NCBI RefSeq assembly: GCF_032594915.1
Contig: NZ_CP118733.1
Location: forward strand, 1,922,001-1,986,000
Direction of reading: 5' to 3'
Length of the DNA stretch: 64,000 nt
Source of the DNA: Streptococcus sp. 29896
GTDB taxonomy: Bacteria > Bacillota > Bacilli > Lactobacillales > Streptococcaceae
Notes under the pieces: generated by a model
Databases searched by the model: none
What the model was told of the DNA's origin: nothing
The model's input: the letters and a program-made list of their open reading frames with translations, nothing else
Shown here: positions 26,636-35,662 of the stretch, piece after piece
Layout: the number at the start of each line of letters is the position of its first letter
Position numbering within the stretch: the first letter of the stretch is position 1
Made by a program: the position numbers and the translations under genes

Positions 26636-28456
26636 CTATTTTTTACCACAGTTTTCTAGTCCCAAACGTTGTTTGATACGCAAGGTTTCTTTCATTCGGA
26701 AAGTATTATCAAATATATTAAACAGTAGATCTTGATTGAAGTCATCCAGTTCAGAAGGAACAAATAGCAAGATAAAATCACGAATAGGAGTGCCTATACG
26801 ACTTTCTAACTGCAGCTGGTCTTGTTCCAACACAACGATGCAGATTTGTTCCAAACTAACATCCGTCAAATGCGGAAAAGCATAGCCATTATCTGAAATA
26901 GCTGGATGAGCCTGTTCTTTTTGTTTTAACTTTTCAACGACCTCCTGTGGGATCAGCCCCTTCTCCACTAGCTGATCTAGTAGAATCCTTAGATTCGCTT
27001 CATAGCTTTTGGTTTCATCAAATCGAACGGTTTCAACTTGGCAATACATTTGTATTTTTCGTCCTAATACCGTCCGTTCCAAGGCCTCTCGCTCTGCTTG
27101 ATTTTCCTTGGTAACCAAAGACAATGATAAAAAGGGCTGAAATAATTCTTGACTGTACAAAAGATTGTCTGTAAAAATCAAATCATAGGTACGATTCAAC
27201 TCTTCATAAGGCGGATGGTTCACAAAATCTAGAAAGTCCAACTGAATGTCACTGTTAAAAATTTGACGAATTTGGTGGTCAACAAGATAGCTGAATGACT
27301 GACCTGACTGTGTAATCACCGCTACTTTAGCAATCAACGGCTTACTCTTTCGAGCCAGTAACAATTCCATCCAAGCTGCCAACAGAACAACTTCCTTGTC
27401 AGAAATGTTCAAACCAGTCCGTTCCACTATACGATCTACAAAAAACTGTGAAACCACCTTAGAGAACGAACTCTGAATCAGCTGTTCTCTCAAACTAATT
27501 TCTGTGAACTGCCACTTCATAACGCTACGATTGAGCATGTAAACCAGGTGACGTTGCAAGATAAGAGCACTCTCTTCGATATCAAGACTAATTCCAAATT
27601 CTTGAACTGTGAGCGATAAAACATCCTCTGCCATGGTCAAAATATCAGGCCGACCGATCTCCGATGCCAGCAACCCAATTTGCATTGGAAAAGTCAAAAA
27701 GGCTCTTTCAGCAGCTGTCACCTCTCTACCTAGAAAATAGGCTAATATCTCGTAAAAAATCGATGGCAAGTCCAACTTATCCTGGCTAGTAAACCAAGTC
27801 AAGACATTGTCTTTTAAAGCATGTTCTCTCCTCAACACAGTAATGTTAAGTGTAGCTAGAAAGGTTCGCTCTACATCAATCGGAAAGTGTTGGCTTTCCA
27901 TAAAATCCATATAAGTATCTAGAAGCTCCTGTGGCAACCCAGTCTCAGGCTCTAGATAGTCCATGATTTCATACAGGTAAAGAAGTCGCTTATGCAGTTC
28001 CTCTCCTACAATCTTAATGCCGACACCTGATTTAGATTCTAACTGCAAGCAGTAGGTTTGAAGCACCTCTTTCATCCGATTGATATCTCGACTGAGGCTA
28101 CGCCGACTAATGCCCAGTGCTTCTGCGATACTATCAGCTGAAAGATAGTCATCTGTCTCCAGAAGCATTTTGAAAAAAATGGCCTGCCTTTTGTGGAAAG
28201 AGTTCAAGTCCGTTGACAACAACAAATCCTCAATTACCAAGGTCTTAAAAGCGGTATCATCAAAGATATGCAGACTTAATTTTCCACCTTGTTCCTGAAT
28301 GGAAAAGATATGGTCATAGCTATACAAAAGCCCCTCAATCAACAGCTTTACAGAATGCTTGGAAAGGTTCAATCTCTCTTCCAAGTTCTCGTAGCTGACA
28401 CCAGCATGAGATGATAAATAGTACAATAAGGCTTTCTTGTTTAGCTCTAAACTCAT
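26636..28456 (-). CDS. PRD-containing transcriptional regulator/antiterminator of the sorbitol operon
   Basis: 606 residues: N-terminal helix-turn-helix domains ('LSADSIAEALGISRRSLSRDINRMKEVL', residues about 100-130), two PTS regulation domains (about 170-390), an EIIB-like segment (about 395-470) and a C-terminal EIIA-type domain ('AHPAISDNGYAFPHLTDV', about 530-600) with a likely phosphorylatable histidine in the PHL context. BglG/MtlR-type regulators of this build sense PTS state and switch on the operon. It is co-transcribed with the genes it is expected to control. Confidence 0.88.
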   Translation of the reverse strand: MSLELNKKALLYYLSSHAGVSYENLEERLNLSKHSVKLLIEGLLYSYDHIFSIQEQGGKLSLHIFDDTAFKTLVIEDLLLSTDLNSFHKRQAIFFKMLLETDDYLSADSIAEALGISRRSLSRDINRMKEVLQTYCLQLESKSGVGIKIVGEELHKRLLYLYEIMDYLEPETGLPQELLDTYMDFMESQHFPIDVERTFLATLNITVLRREHALKDNVLTWFTSQDKLDLPSIFYEILAYFLGREVTAAERAFLTFPMQIGLLASEIGRPDILTMAEDVLSLTVQEFGISLDIEESALILQRHLVYMLNRSVMKWQFTEISLREQLIQSSFSKVVSQFFVDRIVERTGLNISDKEVVLLAAWMELLLARKSKPLIAKVAVITQSGQSFSYLVDHQIRQIFNSDIQLDFLDFVNHPPYEELNRTYDLIFTDNLLYSQELFQPFLSLSLVTKENQAEREALERTVLGRKIQMYCQVETVRFDETKSYEANLRILLDQLVEKGLIPQEVVEKLKQKEQAHPAISDNGYAFPHLTDVSLEQICIVVLEQDQLQLESRIGTPIRDFILLFVPSELDDFNQDLLFNIFDNTFRMKETLRIKQRLGLENCGKK

Positions 28457-28465
28457 TTCTTCTTC

Positions 28466-29266
28466 CTAACCTCTGGTTTTTCCTCCGGACACGTTTGTCG
28501 TTACACCAGTAATGTAACTTGATCTATCTGAAAGATAGTAGCAAACCAAGTCTGCCACCTCGCTCAGTCGCCCACTTCTTCCAAGCGGGATCGTACTTGT
28601 ATTTCCATAGCCTGCCCGTAGTTCTTCAACTGTTTTTCCGCGCGTATAAGCTAACGCTTCTTCATAAGCTATCGTGCGAAGACCTGTCGCCTCCATAATC
28701 CCTGGGGCAATCCCCACTACACGAATTCCATGTTTGGCCAATTCCTTAGCCCATGACCGAGTCAGCGAGTATACGGCACCTTTAGTTGCTGCATAGATAC
28801 TCTGTCCCTCACTACCCTCTAATCCTGCTTCTGATGCCATATTGACAATAACACCAGCTTGTTTAGTTGCCAATACCCGTGCTACTTCTTGACTAACAAA
28901 AAATAGTCCTTTGAAATTGATTCCAACCATTCGATCGAATTTGTCTTCATCTAGTTCATATGGGCCTGCTTCCGTCTTGATATCCATCAACAAGCTCGGA
29001 ATATTTATCCCCGCGTTATTCACTAGACCATCGATGGTTCCAAAGTGTTCTACTACCTTGGATACAGCCTCTTTTACAGCTTGATGATTAGCCACATTTG
29101 TTTCTACAAACAACAAGTTTTCATGAGACAGGTCTGAATTTCGAATATCCAAATTCGCAACCAAGGCTCCTTGTTCAAGCAAGCCCTCTACAATTGCTAG
29201 ACCAATCCCTGAACTTCCTCCTGTGACAACATAGACCTTATCTTTGATTCCTAACCAATCTGTCAT
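28466..29266 (-). CDS. srlD: Sorbitol-6-phosphate 2-dehydrogenase (SDR family)
   Basis: 266 residues with the short-chain dehydrogenase features TGGSSGIG (cofactor loop), 'GLVNNAGIN' and the active-site Tyr-x3-Lys in 'SIYAATKGA'. It oxidises sorbitol-6-phosphate to fructose-6-phosphate with NAD, joining glycolysis. The assignment relies on operon context with the glucitol PTS. GGAGG precedes two adjacent ATG codons; the second (29266) has better spacing. It is the first gene of the operon, behind a cre-containing promoter. Confidence 0.9.
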   Translation of the reverse strand: MTDWLGIKDKVYVVTGGSSGIGLAIVEGLLEQGALVANLDIRNSDLSHENLLFVETNVANHQAVKEAVSKVVEHFGTIDGLVNNAGINIPSLLMDIKTEAGPYELDEDKFDRMVGINFKGLFFVSQEVARVLATKQAGVIVNMASEAGLEGSEGQSIYAATKGAVYSLTRSWAKELAKHGIRVVGIAPGIMEATGLRTIAYEEALAYTRGKTVEELRAGYGNTSTIPLGRSGRLSEVADLVCYYLSDRSSYITGVTTNVSGGKTRG

Positions 29267-29298
29267 CATCTGTCCTCCTTTTCTATTTACATTCTCAG

Positions 29299-29330
29299 TA
29301 TAAAATGAAAACGATTTAAAGTTAAGGACA
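29299..29330 (-). promoter_or_regulatory. Sorbitol operon promoter with cre site
   Basis: TTAAATCGTTTTCA on the minus strand (29306-29319) matches the cre consensus at 13 of 14 positions. It lies within the spacer between TTAACT and TATACT promoter hexamers, so CcpA would block polymerase when preferred sugar is present. Confidence 0.7.
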
Positions 29331-29437
29331 GGTTTTTTCCCATGGATAAAAAATACTGTCTAGAAGTCTCTTGTCTTCTAGTATAGCAAATTTTTATTGA
29401 CTGCAGAATCTTACTGAAAAAAATCAGAAAAAGAAAA

Positions 29438-29456
29438 CAGCCCCCTTTGGGAGCTG
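29438..29456 (-). terminator. pgi terminator
   Basis: Minus-strand CAGCTCCC-AAA-GGGGGCTG followed by TTTTCTTTTTC, about 30 bp after the pgi stop. Confidence 0.85.
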
Positions 29457-29486
29457 CTCCTATCTAGTTCAATAATTGAAATTATC

Positions 29487-30836
29487 CTACAAACGTGCGT
29501 TCAATTCTGCACCGAGTTCTTCAAATCCTGGCTTGCCAAGAAGAGCGAACATATTTTTCTTGTAGGCTTCTACACCTGGTTGGTCAAATGGGTTGATCGC
29601 ATTGAGGTAACCAGAGATAGCAATCGCCAACTCGAAGAAGTAGAAGGTGTAACCAAGTGTGAACTCATCTTGTTGTGGAAGGGTCACAAACATGTTTGGT
29701 ACGCCACCATCTGTGTGGGCAAGGAGTACGCCGTCCGTTGCTTTTTTGTTTACAAAGTCAACGTCCTTACCTTGCAAGTAGCCAAGACCGTCAAGGTCTT
29801 CTGCCATTTCAGGAATCAAGATATTTTTTCTTGGTTTGTCAACACGAACCACTGTCTCAAAGATGTTGCGGTTTCCTTCTTGGATGAATTGTCCAAGAGA
29901 GTGCAAGTCTGTTGAGAAGTTAGCAGATGTTGGGTTGATACCTTTTTGGTCCTTACCTTCTGACTCACCTGCCAATTGTTTCCACCACTCGCTGAAGTAT
30001 TGCAGTGATGGCTCGTAGTTAGCCAAGATTTCTGTTACATAGCCTTTTCTGTAAAGGATGTTGCGAACAGCTGCATATTGGTATGCTTGGTTTTCAGCAA
30101 TTTTATCAGATGTATAGGTCTTGCGAGCAGCATTTGCACCTTCCATAAGGGCATCAATGTCTGCACCAGCTGCCGCGATTGGCAAAAGACCAACTGCTGT
30201 CAGGACTGAGAAACGGCCGCCAACATCATCTGGAACAACAAAGGTTTCCCAACCATTTGCGTCCGCTTCAACCTTAACAGCACCTTTTGCCTTGTCAGTT
30301 GTCGCATAGATACGCTTGTTAGCTTCTTCTTGACCGTATTTCTTCACAAGCAATTCTTTGAAGACGCGGAAAGCAATGGCAGGCTCAGTTGTTGTACCTG
30401 ATTTAGAAATCACGTTAACTGAGAAATCCTTATCTGCCACATAGTCCACCAAGTCAGCAAGGTAGCTTGATGAGATCGAGTTTCCAGCGTAAAGGATTTG
30501 TGGAGCTTTGCGCTCTTCACGTGTTTGCAAGTTTACAAAGGCATTGCTCAAGAAATCAATAGCTGCTTTAGCACCAAGGTAAGAACCACCGATACCGATA
30601 ACTACCAAAACTTCACTTTCATTTTGGATTTTAGCTGCTGCTTCCTTGATACGAGCAAACTCTTCTTTGTCGTAGTTTTCTGGCAAATCCAACCAGCCGA
30701 TAAAGTCGCTACCAGGACCTGTTCCTTGACGGAGCATTTGGTCTGCAAGGGTAACTTGTGGTTGCATGTAGTCTACTTCTTGAGCTCCAACGAATTGGCC
30801 CAAGACTTTTGAATAGTCAAATGTAATATGTGTCAT
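29487..30836 (-). CDS. pgi: Glucose-6-phosphate isomerase
   Basis: 449 residues with phosphoglucose isomerase signatures '[21 protein letters not shown]' and '[16 protein letters not shown]'. It interconverts glucose-6-phosphate and fructose-6-phosphate. The ATG at 30836 follows GGAGGAAAAAG; the reading frame extends further upstream but through the promoter. A perfect 9+4+9 palindrome overlaps its -10 region, implying an unidentified regulator. Confidence 0.97.
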   Translation of the reverse strand: MTHITFDYSKVLGQFVGAQEVDYMQPQVTLADQMLRQGTGPGSDFIGWLDLPENYDKEEFARIKEAAAKIQNESEVLVVIGIGGSYLGAKAAIDFLSNAFVNLQTREERKAPQILYAGNSISSSYLADLVDYVADKDFSVNVISKSGTTTEPAIAFRVFKELLVKKYGQEEANKRIYATTDKAKGAVKVEADANGWETFVVPDDVGGRFSVLTAVGLLPIAAAGADIDALMEGANAARKTYTSDKIAENQAYQYAAVRNILYRKGYVTEILANYEPSLQYFSEWWKQLAGESEGKDQKGINPTSANFSTDLHSLGQFIQEGNRNIFETVVRVDKPRKNILIPEMAEDLDGLGYLQGKDVDFVNKKATDGVLLAHTDGGVPNMFVTLPQQDEFTLGYTFYFFELAIAISGYLNAINPFDQPGVEAYKKNMFALLGKPGFEELGAELNARL

Positions 30837-30861
30837 CTTTTTCCTCCATTTGTGTACCATA

Positions 30862-30892
30862 ATATGATAACGCTTTATCATATTTTTTTCAA
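30862..30892 (-). promoter_or_regulatory. pgi promoter with perfect palindrome
   Basis: TTGAAA (30887-30892), 17-bp spacer, TATCAT (30864-30869). The inverted repeat ATATGATAA-N4-TTATCATAT (30862-30883) covers the -10 and most of the spacer. The spacing does not fit cre. Confidence 0.6.
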
Positions 30893-30917
30893 GGGATTTG
30901 TGAATTTTCATTCATTT

Positions 30918-31460
30918 TCATGAAATGGTTTGCGTGAACAGAATTTTTGCAATCATTTTTTCGGTCTGAATTTGCTCTTGGTAATCCTCCAAGGTCTCCC
31001 CCGCTTCTGTCACCGTAATCAGCTGTGGCAAGCACTTGGATAAAAGATAGAGGGGCAATAAGGTGACATACCATATCAGCATAACCTCAAAGATAAAGCG
31101 TGCATTATTGCCACGTTTGATATACCGTTGGCGGTACTCCTCCTTCAAGGAAGGGTGTGGAATGAAAATGTGGACATTCTTTTTCCCAGCCAGCCACATG
31201 GCCCACAACATGCGAGGCAAAAAATTGAGGGCGACCAAGACGATTTTCCCAGCCTGCTCCCACTCAAAGGCCTTTTCTACATAAGTCTGCCGGTATTGTT
31301 TATCCTTAATTGGTCGTTTGATGGATTTGCGTTCTTCTTTTGTTAGATGGCTGACGCTACTATTGTCATATTTTATGTCGGACATTTCAAGATCGACTAC
31401 CTTGCTCCAATTCTTTGCAAGGGTCGTCTTACCCATACCTGGAAAAGCAAATAAAAACAT
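30918..31460 (-). CDS. P-loop protein of unknown function
   Basis: 180 residues. The N-terminus FLFAFPGMGKTTLAKNWSKV is a P-loop (Walker A-like, with Ala where Gly is usual), as in small nucleotide or metabolite kinases. A basic middle region follows and one hydrophobic stretch (about 124-142, VMLIWYVTLLPLYLLSKCL). I do not recognise a specific family; phage and plasmid proteins with similar openings exist. AAAGGAGG precedes the ATG. It lies between pgi and the SRP RNA gene. Confidence 0.6.
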   Translation of the reverse strand: MFLFAFPGMGKTTLAKNWSKVVDLEMSDIKYDNSSVSHLTKEERKSIKRPIKDKQYRQTYVEKAFEWEQAGKIVLVALNFLPRMLWAMWLAGKKNVHIFIPHPSLKEEYRQRYIKRGNNARFIFEVMLIWYVTLLPLYLLSKCLPQLITVTEAGETLEDYQEQIQTEKMIAKILFTQTIS

Positions 31461-31629
31461 AGGCTTTCCTCCTTTGTACCCATCATGCTACCATAGGTTT
31501 CCAAAACATTTCTTAAGAATTGGTATTTTACACTATCTTTTCAGAAAAGCAATACTTTTCCCCAAAAATACATCCTCAGACGGATAAATCAGCTAAAACT
31601 GCCCCTATTTCTAAAAATCAGCCAAAGAA

Positions 31630-31659
31630 AACCCTCTGAAAGCTTGATTTCAAAGGGTT
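31630..31659 (-). terminator. Terminator downstream of the SRP RNA gene
   Basis: AACCCTCTGAAA and TTTCAAAGGGTT pair with one mismatch; both strands continue into T- or A-rich sequence. Confidence 0.65.
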
Positions 31660-31675
31660 TTTAGATTATACGCAA

Positions 31676-31752
31676 AAAGAGCACACACCCGACTTCGCTT
31701 AGGGCTGCTGGATTCCTCCCCTGACCCGCTTCACGCACGAATGTTGCTCCGT
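31676..31752 (-). ncRNA. ffs: Small signal recognition particle RNA (4.5S/scRNA type)
   Basis: Minus-strand transcript contains the conserved SRP S-domain sequence GGGTCAGGGGAGGAATCC followed by AGCAGCCCTAAGC. The 5' GAGCAACA pairs with 3' TGTGTGCTC, closing one long hairpin, and the RNA ends in TTTTT. It binds Ffh to target membrane and secreted proteins. Ends are set from the promoter distance and the T-run, so are good to a few bases. Confidence 0.9.
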
Positions 31753-31757
31753 TTATT

Positions 31758-31785
31758 ATTATAACACAAATTTACTAAAGTGCAA
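31758..31785 (-). promoter_or_regulatory. ffs promoter
   Basis: TTGCAC (31780-31785), 16-bp spacer, TATAAT (31758-31763) on the minus strand. Confidence 0.75.
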
Positions 31786-31818
31786 GCGGAGACTGAGTGA
31801 GATGGATGATTTGTCTAA

Positions 31819-32322
31819 TCACTCTTGGGCTTTCAAAGCTCGTTTTTCAGTCTTCTGCCTTTCTCGGCGCTGTCTAAAAAAATCTTGCATGATCTGGGCA
31901 CAGGATTCTTCCAAGATCCCCGTTTCAACCTCCACACGGTGATTGAGCCGCTGGTCTGTCAAAATATCATAGAGACTGCCCGCCGCTCCAAATTTTTGGT
32001 TGGCAGCCCCATAGACCACCTGGGGAATACGGGCCAGCCCAATGGCACCACTACACATAACACAGGGTTCAATGGTGACAAAGAGGGTCGTATCCAGCAA
32101 ACGCCAATTTCCCACTGTTTGATTGGCTTCTTGGATGGCCATGACTTCGGCATGCATGATAGCCTGATTGAGTTCCTCGCGCGCATTGTGCCCACGGCCA
32201 ATAATCTGTCCATCCTTAACAATGACACAGCCGATAGGAATTTCTTCCTTGTCCAGTGATTTTTCAGCCTCTGCCAAGGCCTGGCTCATAAAGTATTCTT
32301 TTTCTTCTTGTGTGTAATTCAT
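31819..32322 (-). CDS. tadA: tRNA(adenine-34) deaminase
   Basis: 167 residues with the cytidine/deoxycytidylate deaminase zinc site: H57-A-E59 and P86-C87-x2-C90. It converts A34 to inosine in tRNA-Arg(ACG). There is no ribosome site; TGCTATAAT (extended -10) ends 6 nt before the ATG, so the transcript is probably leaderless. The promoter sits in the T-tract of the tkt terminator. Confidence 0.93.
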   Translation of the reverse strand: MNYTQEEKEYFMSQALAEAEKSLDKEEIPIGCVIVKDGQIIGRGHNAREELNQAIMHAEVMAIQEANQTVGNWRLLDTTLFVTIEPCVMCSGAIGLARIPQVVYGAANQKFGAAGSLYDILTDQRLNHRVEVETGILEESCAQIMQDFFRQRRERQKTEKRALKAQE

Positions 32323-32328
32323 AGGTCT

Positions 32329-32337
32329 ATTATAGCA
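32329..32337 (-). promoter_or_regulatory. Extended -10 promoter of tadA, leaderless
   Basis: TGCTATAAT followed by AGACCTATG; the ATG is the tadA start. The 15-mer TATAATAGACCTATG is identical to that at 9193-9207. Confidence 0.65.
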
Positions 32338-32340
32338 AAA

Positions 32341-32360
32341 AACAGCCCCAAGGGGCTGTT
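32341..32360 (-). terminator. tkt terminator
   Basis: Perfect stem AACAGCCCC/GGGGCTGTT with a 2-nt spacer, then TTTT on the minus strand. Confidence 0.9.
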
Positions 32361-32373
32361 TCTATATTGTTTA

Positions 32374-34344
32374 TTACAATTCGCCAACCAATTTCACTAC
32401 GTTTTCTACTGTGAAGCCGTAGTTGTCAATAACTGTTTGGGCTGGAGCTGATGCACCAAATGTGTCGATACCGAGAACTTTACCGTCAAGACCGACATAC
32501 TTATACCAACCTTGAGTCGCACCCATTTCAATCGCCAAACGACGACGGATAGCATTCGGAAGGATTTCTTCCTTATAAGCTGCATCTTGGGCATCAAATA
32601 GCTCAGTTGATGGTACAGAAACCACACGCACTTTTGTACCAGCAGCTTCTAGTTCTTTAGCAGCTTTAACAGCCAAGTTAACCTCTGAACCAGATGCTAG
32701 AAGGATAGTATCAAAGCCTTCTGCTTCGTAAACCACATAGGCACCTTTGGCAACCTTGTTAAAGTCGGTTCCTTCTTCAACTGTCAAGTTTTGACGAGTC
32801 AGGACAAGAGCTGACGGTGTAGACTTGCTGGTCAATGACAAGTACCATGCAGCCTGTGTTTCACGCGCATCTGCTGGACGGAAGACATTGAGGTTTGGCA
32901 TAGCACGAAGTCCTGCCAAGTGCTCGATTGGCTCGTGAGTTGGACCATCTTCACCAACCGCGATTGAATCGTGAGTGAAGACATAAGTCACTGGAAGTCC
33001 TTGAAGGGCTGACAAACGAACTGCTGCTTTGACATAGTCTGAGAAGACGAAGAAGGTACCACCATAGACACGAAGTCCGCCGTGGGCTGCCATACCATTC
33101 AAGATAGTTCCCATTGCAAATTCACGAACACCAAACTGGATGTTGCGGTTGAGTGGATTTACTGAATCTTGCAAACCATCTTCCTTGATATAGGTCATGT
33201 TAGAGTGTGCCAAGTCTGCTGAACCACCGAGGAAGGTTGGCAAGACCTTAGCCGCTGCGTTGAGGGCATCTTGTGATGAGTTACGGGTTGCTTGTGAGAA
33301 ACCATTTTCATACACTGGGAAATCAGCTTCTGTCAACTCCGCCAATTCGCGACCTTCCAAGATAGCTGTTACTTCTGCAGCCAATTCTGGATGAGCTTGC
33401 TTGTAGTCTTCTACCAATTTCACCCAAGCATCGTAGGCTGCGGCACCGCGGTCTGCTACATTAGCTTTGAAGTCCGCATACACTTCTGCTGGGATTTCAA
33501 ATGGTGCATAGTTCCAGTCAAGTGCTTTGCGAGTTGCTTCTGTTTCTTCTGGACCAAGTGGCGCACCGTGGGCTGCATTGCTTCCTGCCTTGTTTGGTGA
33601 ACCGTGACCAATCACAGTCTTAACCTCGATCAAGGACGGTTTGCCAGCTGCTTTAGCTTTTTCAATAGCCGCAAAGATGGCATCTACATCGGTACCATCT
33701 GTTACCAAATCTGTGTGCCAACCGTAGGCATCGTAACGGGCACGAACGTTTTCTGTAAAGGCATCCTTGGTTTCACCATCCAAGTTGATGTCATTTGAAT
33801 CGTACAATACAATCAGTTTGTCTAGTTTTTGCAAGCCTGCATAAGACGCAGCTTCTCCAGACACACCTTCCATCAAGTCGCCATCACCACAGATTACGTA
33901 AGTATAGTGGTCAAAGATTGGGAAACCGTCGCGGTTATATTTAGCTGCAAGGAAACGCTCTGCTTGGGCAAAACCTGTCGCAGTTGAGATCCCTTGTCCA
34001 AGAGGGCCTGTAGTCGCATCTACACCTGCTGTATGACCGTACTCTGGGTGACCTGGTGTTTTTGAACCCCACTGACGGAAGTTCTTAATCTCGTCCATGC
34101 TTACTTCTTCAAAACCTGAAAGGTGAAGCAATCCATAAAGGAGCATTGAGCCGTGACCAGCAGACAAAATAAAGCGGTCGCGGTTGATCCAGTTTGGTTG
34201 TGCTGGATTAATGCGGAGCTCCTTGGTAAAGAGGCTGTAAGCCATTGGTGCTGCCCCCATAACAATACCTGGGTGACCAGATTTTGATTTTTCAATGGCG
34301 TCAATACCAAGGAAACGAATTGCGTTTACTGAAAGTTGTGACAT
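32374..34344 (-). CDS. tkt: Transketolase
   Basis: 656 residues with thiamine-diphosphate motifs: '[16 protein letters not shown]', '[18 protein letters not shown]', the TPP site '[41 protein letters not shown]', and '[19 protein letters not shown]'. It moves two-carbon units in the pentose phosphate pathway, linking to ribose and to the ascorbate/pentose route in this window. AGGAGAATAAG precedes the ATG. A possible 7-codon leader lies directly in front. Confidence 0.97.
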   Translation of the reverse strand: MSQLSVNAIRFLGIDAIEKSKSGHPGIVMGAAPMAYSLFTKELRINPAQPNWINRDRFILSAGHGSMLLYGLLHLSGFEEVSMDEIKNFRQWGSKTPGHPEYGHTAGVDATTGPLGQGISTATGFAQAERFLAAKYNRDGFPIFDHYTYVICGDGDLMEGVSGEAASYAGLQKLDKLIVLYDSNDINLDGETKDAFTENVRARYDAYGWHTDLVTDGTDVDAIFAAIEKAKAAGKPSLIEVKTVIGHGSPNKAGSNAAHGAPLGPEETEATRKALDWNYAPFEIPAEVYADFKANVADRGAAAYDAWVKLVEDYKQAHPELAAEVTAILEGRELAELTEADFPVYENGFSQATRNSSQDALNAAAKVLPTFLGGSADLAHSNMTYIKEDGLQDSVNPLNRNIQFGVREFAMGTILNGMAAHGGLRVYGGTFFVFSDYVKAAVRLSALQGLPVTYVFTHDSIAVGEDGPTHEPIEHLAGLRAMPNLNVFRPADARETQAAWYLSLTSKSTPSALVLTRQNLTVEEGTDFNKVAKGAYVVYEAEGFDTILLASGSEVNLAVKAAKELEAAGTKVRVVSVPSTELFDAQDAAYKEEILPNAIRRRLAIEMGATQGWYKYVGLDGKVLGIDTFGASAPAQTVIDNYGFTVENVVKLVGEL

Positions 34345-34345
34345 C

Positions 34346-34369
34346 TTATTCTCCTTTTATAAAAGTCAT
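34346..34369 (-). CDS. Possible 7-residue leader peptide before tkt
   Basis: ATG ACT TTT ATA AAA GGA GAA TAA begins 6 nt after the tkt -10 (TATAATGTACCTATG) and stops one base before the tkt ATG. The tkt ribosome site AGGAG lies inside its codons, so translation of the leader would affect tkt initiation. It may be chance; no experimental support. Confidence 0.3.
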   Translation of the reverse strand: MTFIKGE

Positions 34370-34375
34370 AGGTAC

Positions 34376-34384
34376 ATTATACCA
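34376..34384 (-). promoter_or_regulatory. tkt promoter (extended -10)
   Basis: TGGTATAAT on the minus strand. A perfect AAGCG-AAAA-CGCTT inverted repeat lies just upstream, around the -35 position. Confidence 0.6.
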
Positions 34385-34413
34385 TAAAGCGTTTTCGCTT
34401 GTCAGTTTCAAAA

Positions 34414-34433
34414 GGCAGGACTTGCGTCCCGCC
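34414..34433 (-). terminator. ulaG terminator
   Basis: Minus-strand GGCGGGAC-GCAA-GTCCTGCC followed by TTTTG, 13 bp past the ulaG stop. Confidence 0.75.
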
Positions 34434-34445
34434 CCTCTTGTCTTC

Positions 34446-35537
34446 TTATAGCAAGGCCTTGAATTGAATATTTGAGTCTTCTAAGAAGCAATCATCAAAG
34501 CCACGTGGGTGGTGATATTCAATACGGTCCTTGTCCATCGGATAAGTATACTTGCCACCAACTTCCCAGATGAATGGATGGAAATCATATTGCAAGCGTT
34601 CCTTACGCATTTTCCAGAGTTGCAAGATTTCATCCGTTGATGCCATGAAGTTAGACCAGATGTCATAGTGAACAGGAATGATTACCTTAGCACGCAAGTT
34701 TTCTGCCATACGGAGAAGATCGATTGAGGTCATCTTGTCTTGGATACCGATTGGGTTGTCACCATAGTTGTTGATAGCAACGTCGATGTTGAAGTCACGG
34801 CCGTGTTTTGCAAAGTAGTTTGAGAAGTGGGAGTCTGCACCGTGGTAGATGGTTCCACCAGGTGTTTCAAAGACATAGTTGACTGCCTTGCGAGCCATGA
34901 GCTCATCTGTCACAGGAAGTCCTGCTAGTTTGCCTCCATTTTCTTCGTAGCCATCGATTGGAAGAGTTACCAAACAAGTACGGTCGAAGGATTCTACAGC
35001 GTGTACCTTGATGTCTTTGAATTCAAAGCTGTCGCCCGGTGCGATACGGATGATACGGTCAGCTGGAACGCCCCATTTTTCCCAGATGTCGCCACTTTCA
35101 ACTGGTCCTACAAATTTGACATGGTCTAATTTTGGATTGTTGATGATAGCAGCTGCAGTGCTGATGTCCATATGGTCGCTGTGGACATGTGATACCAGGT
35201 AGTAATCCAATTCATTGATGGCGAATGGATCGATAACCATCGGCTGCACACGCAAGTTTGGTTGCAATTTGCGAACACCTGCCATGTTAGCCATTTGGTG
35301 TCCCCAAACCATATCTTTCACTTTTTTAGTTGACTTGCCACGCGATGACCAAAGGTCCATGACCACGTTCGCACCACCTGGTGTTTTAATCCAGACACCA
35401 CAATTTCCAAGCCACCACATAGCAAAGTTGCCTTCTGGCACTACTTCTTCTTCAATTTCTTCATTGAGCCAAGTTCCCCATTCTGGGAAGGTTGAAAGAA
35501 TCCATGATTCTCTTGTAATATCTTGAACTTTAGCCAT
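34446..35537 (-). CDS. ulaG: L-ascorbate-6-phosphate lactonase
   Basis: 363 residues of the metallo-beta-lactamase fold with the metal motif 'SHVHSDHMD' and the UlaG opening 'ESWILSTFPEWGTWLNEEIE'. It opens the lactone ring of ascorbate-6-phosphate to 3-keto-L-gulonate-6-phosphate. AGGAGG precedes the ATG. It has its own promoter, with the same operator palindrome as ulaA. Confidence 0.95.
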   Translation of the reverse strand: MAKVQDITRESWILSTFPEWGTWLNEEIEEEVVPEGNFAMWWLGNCGVWIKTPGGANVVMDLWSSRGKSTKKVKDMVWGHQMANMAGVRKLQPNLRVQPMVIDPFAINELDYYLVSHVHSDHMDISTAAAIINNPKLDHVKFVGPVESGDIWEKWGVPADRIIRIAPGDSFEFKDIKVHAVESFDRTCLVTLPIDGYEENGGKLAGLPVTDELMARKAVNYVFETPGGTIYHGADSHFSNYFAKHGRDFNIDVAINNYGDNPIGIQDKMTSIDLLRMAENLRAKVIIPVHYDIWSNFMASTDEILQLWKMRKERLQYDFHPFIWEVGGKYTYPMDKDRIEYHHPRGFDDCFLEDSNIQFKALL

Positions 35538-35580
35538 TTTTTCATTCCTCCTATAAGGCTGATTGTATTTCTATGTTTCT

Positions 35581-35646
35581 AGTATATGCGCAACAGGTCA
35601 CAAAAAAAAGACCAAATAAAACACAGGCTTGTGTTCACATTTGGAC
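35581..35646 (-). promoter_or_regulatory. ulaG promoter with UlaR-type operator palindrome
   Basis: A 37-bp imperfect palindrome (35610-35646; arms GTCCAAAT...AACACA and TGTGTT...ATTTGGTC on the minus strand) is followed after exactly 23 bp by TATACT (35581-35586). Copy 2 lies before ulaA at the same distance from its -10. The -35 region is only a T-run, consistent with activation. Confidence 0.75.
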
Positions 35647-35662
35647 TTTTGTACGCAGATGG

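Noticed and set aside
29363-29390. CTAGAAG...CTTCTAG hairpin as a regulatory RNA before the sorbitol operon
   Set aside because: It lies upstream of the predicted promoter on the minus strand and is weak; no evidence that it is transcribed with the operon.
30862-30883. pgi palindrome as a CcpA cre site
   Set aside because: It has TG-N6-CG spacing; cre needs TG-N4-CG. Kept only as an unknown operator.
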